This document shows positions 19,827-27,208 of a stretch of DNA of 27,208 bases, piece by piece (the stretch's first letter is position 1; each line of letters opens with the position of its first letter). Source of the DNA: Cephalothrix spiralis (taxonomy: Eukaryota > Nemertea > Palaeonemertea > Archinemertea > Cephalotrichidae); the NCBI GenBank assembly GCA_032353305.1, contig JAUCNG010394477.1:1-27208 (forward strand), given 5' to 3'. Under the pieces are notes generated by a model. That model ran no database searches and was not told the origin of the DNA. It saw only the letters and a list, made by a program, of their open reading frames with translations. The translations under genes were made by a program, and so were the position numbers.

Positions 19827-20231
19827 ATTGGATGGAAAAATTGGCGAGGGCAAAATTGGTACATTTTCGCCCCCCCCCCCTAACGGCTTTGCATAATTAT
19901 TGGCGGGTAGTTGACCCCCTCAAACTATATATTTCTGAAAAGGTCTTGGAAAATGCTGATCAACGGGGGTTTAGATTTTTGCCCCACCCCTAGGGTTGGG
20001 GGCAAAAAACATGATTTTTAGGTAGGGAAATCCCCTAAATTAGAAAAAAGTTTTTTGCCCTCCGCCCTCACACAGGGGGTGGGGCAAAAATCTAAACCCC
20101 CGAGGGATCAGCATTTTCCAAGACCTTTCCAGAAATATATAGTTTGTGGTGGTAAACTACCCGCCAATATGCAAAACTTTAGAGGGGGCGAAAATGAACC
20201 AATTTTGCCCTCGCCAATTTTTCCATCCAAT
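19827..20231. repeat. Long foldback / MITE (405 bp, arms ~180 bp)
   Basis: The left arm from 19827 starts ATTGGATGGAAAAATTGGCG. The right arm ending at 20231 is its complement. The match continues through CAAACTATATATTTCTG, GGTCTTGGAAAATGCTGATC and GGGGTTTAGATTTTTGCCCC up to a central loop at about 20012-20048. Arms are roughly 85-90 percent identical by eye. The left arm contains an 11-base C run (19870-19880) where the right arm has 5 G, consistent with slippage. No clear target duplication was found. A 65-codon frame inside is incidental. Confidence 0.85.
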
Positions 20232-22394
20232 ATGTTTAATACTGTCCTTTAAAAACAAATGTCCACCTTCCTAAAAACACAAAAACAATATTTCTTCATA
20301 AAAACCAGATCTATCTTGATCCTAAATCAATAAAGAATACTAAACCAATTTCTGGTACCTAATGAGCTTCCATGGAGTGGCCTTTAAAAAAAATACATGC
20401 CAAATATCAATTATAATCTAAATATTAATCACAATCAATTAGGTATTCAGACGAATTGTATTATCATTTGATTCAAATATCACTGAAGCTGAAATATGAT
20501 CTATCAATATATGATCGCCGTAGATCATCTTTAATAAGCATAATATGCCTTTAAGCAAAAATGTAAATGCCCCCTAGCGGAATTATCCCTCGGAACTAAG
20601 GGATTGCAAAGATCAAATCGAGTTTGGGGGCTATGAAAGGTATGCGGTGGAATATGCAGATTTTTTCTTCTCATTTATTAGGCTACTAACATAGCTTATT
20701 CATAGAGAGGATTAGTGCGGGGAAAAGATAACCTAATGTATTATAAATGTATATGGATCAATTTGAAAAGACGTCATCTAGACCTCGTCATTTATAACAG
20801 AATAATCAAGATAGTTCATCCTTGACGTAACCTAATGACAAAATATTGAAAACCTCTTCAACAGAAGCTAATTTAATATAACAGAGGCATAATGAATTGG
20901 GAGTGATATATAACTAACAACCATGTTAAGCTAGCCTTCTGAGAAAATATTGTTACTTAGGTAAAAGCACAATTGTGAACAGAAATATAAAAAAAATTTT
21001 AAAAATTCTTTCTTTCGTTTCATATTCATCAGCTTTCTAATGGTACAAAGATTTTACTCCTATTTAAAGTATCAACCCAGTTATAAGCATTTAATGAGAC
21101 GGACTTAAGACATCATGGTTCTGAAAACGATCTAAAGGTCAAGGCTGCCATTAAAATACATATGTCGAAGAATGTTGAATGACAAAAACATCAAATATTC
21201 ACAAAATATGCAATTGAAATTGCAAATACTTAGTAATAATGACAACATAAAAACTAAAATTGATATTTTTAACAACTTTGGTTAATATCTAGAAATTTTG
21301 AAAAACCAAAAGCGACTCAAATATAGCCTTTTTGAAACTTTGAAAAGTGTTCCATATGACTTTTTTCCTATTTGCAGGCCAGGCTAAACGAAACTTTTAA
21401 CTCCCATCTACGATTTACTCAACTATTAAAGTTTTATCACCATATTTCGGTGGCGAACTGTTTATTTTACAAATATTTCAATAAATCAGAGAATTCTAGC
21501 TTTTTCTAATGAATCAATACTTTGAGAAATTTTCACACTGGCGAAACGTGGCGCTTTAGATCAGTGTGGAAATTTTGAATAGCTAAGTGTTAGAAAACAT
21601 CTGTGAATTTCCAAAAACCAAATGTCCTGGTCTCCTTAGAACAACGAAAAAAATATAGCTGGCCTTTGGCAACCAGGAATCAAGTCAAGCCAAGCTTTCA
21701 ATTTTCTTGAGACACTAAGTTCGTTTTAGTGGAATTCTTAGCGATGTTTCTTAAAATAGAAACATGGAAATTATAGCTAAATTTATAGCTATTAGGATCA
21801 TTTAACCTCCTGTAACTTCCTACGATTCTTAATATAAGTTTTAAGGTTCAAACATGTAAATTAGGATGACGAACTTACGATTAAAATACGTCATCGGTTA
21901 AAAAGTTAATTCTTTTAATCGAAAAATGAACATTTATGTAGATCTTGGTATCAAAATAATGTCGAAAATATGACGATTTTGCTAGTTCCTTAAGATTGAT
22001 AAATGACATAACTTATGTCCACATTAAATACAGTTAGATACGGTACACCCAAAAATGACAGGATTAGAATAGAGCAACATAAACGGAAGTAAATGATTGA
22101 TACAGATCGTTTTGGAACAAACTTTTGCATAATTCATGACGCCTATTCTTCATTAATTGTTGTTATCGAATATATAATTTCAATGTCAGTTATTTCTGAG
22201 GCATTCACAAACTTAGGCTTACACAGGAAAACTCAGGTAAGGAGAGGTTAGTTTTTTGATAATTTAGATTTCTTTCTGTTTTGTTGACAAAAATCAAACT
22301 TGTATAAATCTTATCTCAAGTATTACTTCTTCAATCTGATTTTGGATTACTTACCTTTATTATTATTATGTATTTCATACATCTTGTATTTTCG
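20232..22394. other. No gene seen
   Basis: More than 2 kb of AT-rich sequence with no frame of note and no clear repeat recognised by eye. Confidence 0.5.
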
Positions 22395-22545
22395 CAGCAC
22401 ACAAATACACCAATACTTCATATTTCTTTGGATTTTATCAGCACCAAAATACACCAATACATCAATATTTCATATTTCTTTGATTTTCTCAGCACATATA
22501 AATATACCATCTATAAGAAGAACATATATTTTTCTTTTAACTTTA
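22395..22545. repeat. ~50-bp tandem repeat, 2-3 units
   Basis: Units begin with a CAGCAC motif followed by AAATACACCAATAC and TCATATTTCTTTG(G)ATTTT. They start near 22396, 22438 and 22490. The last unit is partial. Parallel reading frames across it are an artefact of the repetition. Confidence 0.6.
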
Positions 22546-23174
22546 TGATACTACACATACATGTAGATATCAAAAAGTAACAATTAAGTTGTTACAAATA
22601 TAGCAATTATATTCATAATACATGAATATATTATTGTGTCATTCGCACTGCCGACTTTGCACTTATGCAATCTTGGGAGAATTTTTCTTCTTCTCAAAAA
22701 GTTGTTTTGGTTGCAATGAGATACTCGGATATTCGTAACCCTATATAAACGTGTAATAATAGATATCAAAATAAGTCTTATATTAGTCAAAATAGTCAAC
22801 GAACTTCACAAATATCAATTTTTAGTTTTACATAATAAAAGAGCGATTTTGCGAGTTTTTGCGAGATTCCGCTACGCCAATCAATCAAAACGGTAGTTTT
22901 ATGGACGGATGTTGAGTTTTTTAACTTACTACATATTACAGTATTTATTATTATCTTTTTAAGTTGATTAACAAGTGAAATATAGATCACTAATTCTAAA
23001 AGTGGTCAACTTATAAAATGACATTTGGAATGAATTTGCTCTAAACCATAATGTCTTCATTTGAATGAGAGTAAATTTTGTACCACTAGAAAATGATGAT
23101 TTCTAATTTATGAAAATATAAATATGAGAAATATGAAATCCTAAATCCAAAATCAATTTTAAATAATACTATTA
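22546..23174. other. No gene seen
   Basis: AT-rich DNA with two short minus-strand frames (22584-22799, 22796-22990) lacking any domain. Confidence 0.5.
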
Positions 23175-23980
23175 TATTACCGTGACCCAATCTAGCGACA
23201 TAATACTTACTGCGACTTTTGACATCACCTAGCGGTTTAAGTATAAACAATAGAATACAAATTCTAAAATATTTCTAACCGTCACCAGCGCTGTTATTTC
23301 ACTTAATCCTACCGCACACTAGTCCGCAGAATCGCAGGAACGCTAGAACGCTCAAACATGTTTGATTTTTGTTGAGATCTAGCGTTCCTGCGATTATGCC
23401 TCCTTGATGCGATCCGCATGCGGATCGGCGTTCTAGCGTTCTTGCGATAATGCGAACTAGTGTTGGTTAGGCTTACATGTTTGATTTTTGTAGCGTTCTA
23501 GCGTTCCTGCGATTCTGCGGACTAGTGTGCGGTAGGCTTTATCGCCTAACAAAAATTGGCTAGCCTGTTTGGAAGTTTTTTTATGGAGATTAAGAGTGAG
23601 CGTGTATTTTAAATCTGCATTGACAGGAACGAGTTCAAAGTTAAGATCCACTCTCTAGGACCACTTTCACTTTTTACGTAATACCAAGCGTAACCTTTGA
23701 CACGCCTAGCGACATAATACCAACCGTGATATTAGACCTCGGTGACCTCATCTACCGGTGAAGGTATTAACATTAGAAAACAACTTCTAAAATATTTTTG
23801 GCTGTCGTTCTTTTACTTCAAAAATTAGCTAGCATTTCCCGAATTAGGGAGGGGTCAGAATTTTAGTCTGTAATAAAGTTTTTAATAAAAGAAAAAAATG
23901 GCTAGCAAGATATTGATGGAGATTATGGAGTGAGCAATATTCTAATCTATATCGACAGGAACTGAGTTAAGAGTTAAGGT
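23175..23980. repeat. Diverged local tandem duplication
   Basis: Copy A is about 23175-23650 and copy B about 23676-23980. They share, in order, CTAGCGACATAATAC, CACCTAGCGG / CATCTACCGG, TTCTAAAATATTT, a GTCG/GTCA-TTT-ACTT block, ATGGCTAGC / TTGGCTAGC, TGGAGATTA..GAGTGAGC, TCTGCATTGACAGGAAC / TATATCGACAGGAAC, and AGTTAAG. Copy A is interrupted by the palindromic element at 23308-23536. Copy B instead has about 65 bp of unrelated sequence. Confidence 0.65.
23308..23536. mobile_element. 229-bp nested-palindrome element
   Basis: Perfect 45-bp terminal inverted repeats (23308-23352 and 23492-23536) start CCTACCGCACACTAGTCCGC. Inside are further copies of the GCGTTCTAGCGTTCCTGCGA motif, the palindrome CAAACATGTTTG (23353-23364) and, near the centre, the perfect 18-bp palindrome CGATCCGCATGCGGATCG (23410-23427). 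Flanks CTTAAT (23302-23307) and CTTTAT (23537-23542) differ at one base and could be a target duplication. It is much richer in GC than its surroundings. It sits inside one copy of a local duplication, so it is an insertion. I cannot name its superfamily. Confidence 0.75.
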
Positions 23981-24773
23981 TTTTTGTATGAACTTTATTC
24001 ATAACACCTCGGGAAAAAAGTACGTAAGAAGATGGTGATGCGTTAATGGGAACTCACAGGGGTTTTTATTTAACGCATAATGTCATTCCCAAAATATTGA
24101 TCAACGAAAAAAAACAAGGAATTCAATGCACTTGGCATTTGAAGACCTTAAAAACAAAAAGGAGAATATCATGTAAGCGTAAGGTACATCTTGTTTTCAC
24201 ACTTTCCAGCAGATTTCAATAAAAATTCCACATTGTGACATGATAATACAGAATTAAGAAATTAATAAATAAGAAGACCTTTCTAGCTTTCTATTAAGTG
24301 GGCGCTCCTACTCGAAACTAATGATTTTATCCAAAATGTCAATATATATTGTATGTATCAAGATTGAAAATAGCAATTATTATTGTTTCCCGTTAGAGCA
24401 AAGCGTTGTTCTTTAGCTGGGTTCAATATGATGAAGTTTGGTTTATTGTCATTTGTTGAATTACATTATTTACGAAAATAGAAGAAAAAAATTCTATTGA
24501 TTCAATTTTCCTAGTATACACGTGTTTATACATTAAAAAAATAGCCAAATTTTTCCACGAAAAAATTTAAAAAATACAAATACAAATAGATTTGAAGTCC
24601 ATTCTTTAGTAATTTATTCGTGGATTGGTTGTGGTTTATGTTAGGTTATAGGTATACATGTATGTTCCTATTTGTTTTTTTACAATATTGTTATATCTAA
24701 AATATCCCCATCTTAAAATTTAATGTACAGAAGTAAAAATTTGAATTGTTAGATTTCGAACAGTTAAGCGAAA
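23981..24773. other. No gene seen
   Basis: AT-rich sequence with no repeat or frame recognised. Confidence 0.5.
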
Positions 24774-24946
24774 GACACTTCGGCCAAGGACAGTTCGTCC
24801 CAGGATAGTTAGGCCAATAGAACAGTTCATTCAAGTCGATAGAGGCCCATGCACGGATACTTCGGCCAAACGGAAACTTCGGCTAATACAATGTAGGACA
24901 GTTCGGCCCCCGGATAGTTGGGCTAAACGGACTCTTCAGCCAATAG
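24774..24946. repeat. Degenerate 14-16 bp array (GGACAGTTCGGCC type)
   Basis: About eight loose copies: GACACTTCGGCCAA, GGACAGTTCGTCCC, GGATAGTTAGGCCAA, AACAGTTCATTCAA, GGATACTTCGGCCAAAC, GGAAACTTCGGCTAA, GGACAGTTCGGCCCC, GGATAGTTGGGCTAAAC and GGACTCTTCAGCCAA. Spacing is irregular. It behaves like a decayed minisatellite. No frame reads through it. Confidence 0.7.
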
Positions 24947-26272
24947 GTGATGTCCTTTACTGGTGCCTACTTTTTCTTGGCCCCTATTATCGACTGTCAG
25001 AAAGACTGGGTATTAGGACTGTCATAGGCTAATTCATGTATTATTAATTCGTAAGAGCACTGACATGCGCCAAAAGTATGTGTCATACCGGCTTTAGGCT
25101 CGTTTCTCCAGATTCCAAAGGCCAAATTCTTATATGGTTTCATCCATCAGCACACCGGACATCAAAATGGCGGTCCATTACGCGACCTGCAAAAAACGTA
25201 ACAAATATGGACCTTAAAGGTTTATTTTTCAAACTAATCTTTCCAAGAATGCCAAAAGAATGCCAAAGTTACCTTTAATCTTAAAGATATTTCCGTAAGA
25301 GCAGGCAAATATATTAATTACAGTACTTGAAAAGAATTACATCGAGGATAAGCTAGGAATATCAAATTTTTAAATATTGGAACGCTAATTTTTGCAATCC
25401 ATTGGCCAAACTTTAAAAAATACTAATGGAAAAAATGGACTTGTACTTAGGTTAATGTTATATTTACCATTAAATTTAAAACTTAAATATAATTGACATT
25501 CCCTAGGAAATTGCATAAATGAGAAAAGCTTTTTTCAGGTCTTCTAGAAAAACGACTCCAGGCCTTTGTCGGCCAAAGTTTTTAAAGTACCGGTAATCAC
25601 GTTTTAAGCACTTTGTTTTTGCTTTTTGGCCTTGTAGTGCTACATAGTACATATTTTCTAATGGGCACATGACGTCAAGAAAATTGATAAAAGTATGCTA
25701 ATTCAGAGTCGAATTGTCGAATTGTTATGGGTACTAACTAACTCCTAGTGCGCTAAAGTACACTTCTTTTCCCGGGAATTTTTATACCCGTTCAAGAGTT
25801 GTAGTACAGCTATCTACCTCTTGTTTACTAGAGTAACTAACTCCAAACTTTTCGAAATGCCAAACGGTTTGAATAGACCCGATATTTTCTATATATTTTG
25901 AGAACATAATTGGAAAAAATCAGTTTTTGGGAATGATCTGATAAAATTACCATATTCTTTTTTCCATTCCACTCCAAATTTCGTCGAGGTCTCGAATCCA
26001 CTGCTCATCCAAAATTAGCATCTTTCAGACTCTCAGGTGGAGTACTAACTATATACCGTCGTATTCAAAATCAAAAATTAAAATTTTGAAGTGGGTCCCT
26101 GAAATAGAAAAAATCACTGTAAACAGGAGATGCACTGACACAAGCCAAACAGAAGAAATAAAGATGAAACACTGATATACCAAATTTTCGACTGTAATGT
26201 CTTTATCAAGGTAGATTTCTTATAACTGATATAAAATTGTACAAAATATGTGTATATACATACACTACGTCC
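24947..26272. other. No gene seen
   Basis: AT-rich sequence with a TGACGTCA at 25670-25677 and one copy of the 26-bp interspersed repeat at 25811-25836. A 66-codon frame at 25078-25278 has no recognised domain. Confidence 0.5.
25811..25836 (-). repeat. 26-bp interspersed repeat, copy 2
   Basis: This is the reverse-complement partner of 2063-2088, identical over 26 bases. The surrounding sequence includes CAAGAG...CTCTTG arms (minus sense) and, at 25771-25796, CCCGGGAATTTTTATACCCG. The real family unit may therefore extend to about 25770. Confidence 0.75.
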
Positions 26273-26679
26273 GGTAGTTCCGGATCACTGGTAGTTCCGG
26301 ATCAATTTAAAATCTAAACCGTCCTACCATTGGAGATTATGATTGATAAAAATTTTAAACTCACTTGTTTTTTTTATTGAAAAATAACAAACACTTTCAC
26401 GAATTGACGGAATTCTGTTGGTTACCTGTCAGCCATGTCACGTGACTATTTGAACTCGCTTTTGGTATACGAAGTACGTGTACACCACATTTGAATACTC
26501 GAAAAATTTATAACTCAATAGAATCACGATATCATGCCGACAAAAAGGAAAAAGGGAATTTTAAATATTCTTAACATATATTATGTAATATCTAAAAAAA
26601 AATTTGATCAATTAGATTCTCCGGAAGTGTCATTTTTTAATTATTTTCACACACGTGTCAACCTGGTAGTTCCGGATCA
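26273..26679 (+). repeat. Three direct copies of GGTAGTTCCGGATCA
   Basis: Identical 15-mers lie at 26273-26287, 26290-26304 and 26665-26679, the first two 17 bp apart. All are in one orientation. The interval between second and third copies has no frame or clear inverted repeat. The motif also overlaps TCCGGA half-palindromes. Confidence 0.8.
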
Positions 26680-26941
26680 GTGCATTAACGAAAGTGGTCT
26701 TTCATAAAGTCATTGATATTGAGCTTTATTGATATGATTTTAAGATCATCCTAGGCGTAATCTTTTTAAAACATTAAGACTCATTATTCACTGTCATTCG
26801 GTGTTATTTCTTTTGCGCAGATACCAAATACCAGTGAGCCTATAAGTTCTTTTGTTTAACCAAGATAGCATGCCGTATATATAGGTATAACAGATTCCAA
26901 GACATCATGCCATTATTTTCTGTCTTAGTACTGTACAAATA

Positions 26942-27145
26942 GGGATTTGAAGAAACCCCCAATTTTCGATTTTGTATCGCTAAATTTGATGATAAGAGAG
27001 GGGGCGAAGGGGGGTCCTCGTCCCGCTTCCGTAAGCAAAAAAAACGTGATATCCCGCTTCTATTATGAAAATTAAAAACCCGTTAGAGCGAGCTTTAGCG
27101 TTTTTAGCGATACAAAATCGAAAATTGGGGGTTTCTTCAAATCCC
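26942..27145. repeat. Perfect 43-bp inverted repeat near window end
   Basis: Arms 26942-26984 and 27103-27145 are exact complements over 43 bases. They start GGGATTTGAAGAAACCCCCA and end TTTTGTATCGCTAAA. The 118-base spacer contains G-rich and TTAGCG motifs. CCCGCTTCCGT occurs in the spacer and again at 27188-27198, so the full element may run past the window edge. Confidence 0.85.
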
Positions 27146-27208
27146 GTCTCCGTCTCCCGAACTAAAATTAGCGATTTTAGGGCTTTTCCCGCTTCCGTTC
27201 TGACCCCT

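Noticed and set aside
20055-20252. 65-codon plus-strand frame
   Set aside because: It lies in the right arm and flank of the long foldback and reflects reduced stops in GC-rich DNA.
22300-22580. Two overlapping hydrophobic frames resembling membrane peptides
   Set aside because: The T-rich ~50-bp tandem repeat gives Phe/Ile/Leu/Tyr-rich peptides in more than one frame, so this is composition rather than coding.

Overview
The window looks like AT-rich nuclear DNA from an invertebrate animal. It has tRNA-derived SINEs, many short non-autonomous DNA transposons and foldbacks, and long stretches with no open frame. The one clear gene encodes an animal-type ankyrin-repeat/SOCS-box protein. A marine lophotrochozoan such as a mollusc is my best guess, from the repeat style and the frequent TACATGTA-like 8-mers. 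That placement is weak. There is no sign of bacterial operons, rRNA, functional tRNA, CRISPR or viral genes.

Layout. Bases 1-5350 are repeat-dense. They hold a perfect nuclear-receptor-like palindrome (230-247), four copies or pieces of one SINE family (659-979, 2201-2430, 3921-4164, 4795-4830), a 71-bp mini-MITE with a perfect 8-bp target duplication nested inside the third SINE copy, and a foldback built from ~68-bp units (4955-5347). Bases 5350-12780 are mostly featureless AT-rich DNA, with one transposon terminus (to 6842), a cluster of GC-rich palindromes (9011-9070), a perfect 37-bp tandem duplication (10211-10284) and small repeats near 11840-12024. Bases 12785-15220 hold two MITE-like elements of about 0.6 kb, one flanked by TTAA and one by TA. 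Between them lie two paired modules containing GCGCATGCGC.

Bases 17450-19125 are the only convincing gene: a 463-codon uninterrupted minus-strand frame for an ASB-like protein, a probable substrate receptor of a Cullin-5 ubiquitin ligase. A candidate poly(A) signal lies downstream. An AU-rich hairpin and two CRE-like sites lie just upstream. Bases 19827-20231 are a long foldback. Bases 22395-27208 hold tandem repeats, a diverged local duplication in which one copy carries a 229-bp palindromic element, a degenerate GGACAGTTCGGCC-type array, three copies of GGTAGTTCCGGATCA, and a perfect 43-bp inverted repeat near the right edge.

There is no multi-gene pathway to reconstruct: this is one regulatory/adaptor gene in a transposon-rich intergenic landscape. 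The most informative material is the set of nested and self-complementary elements, several with boundaries defined to the base. Coordinates, inverted-repeat arms and motifs were read by eye from the sequence. Family assignments of mobile elements are inference from terminal sequences and target duplications.
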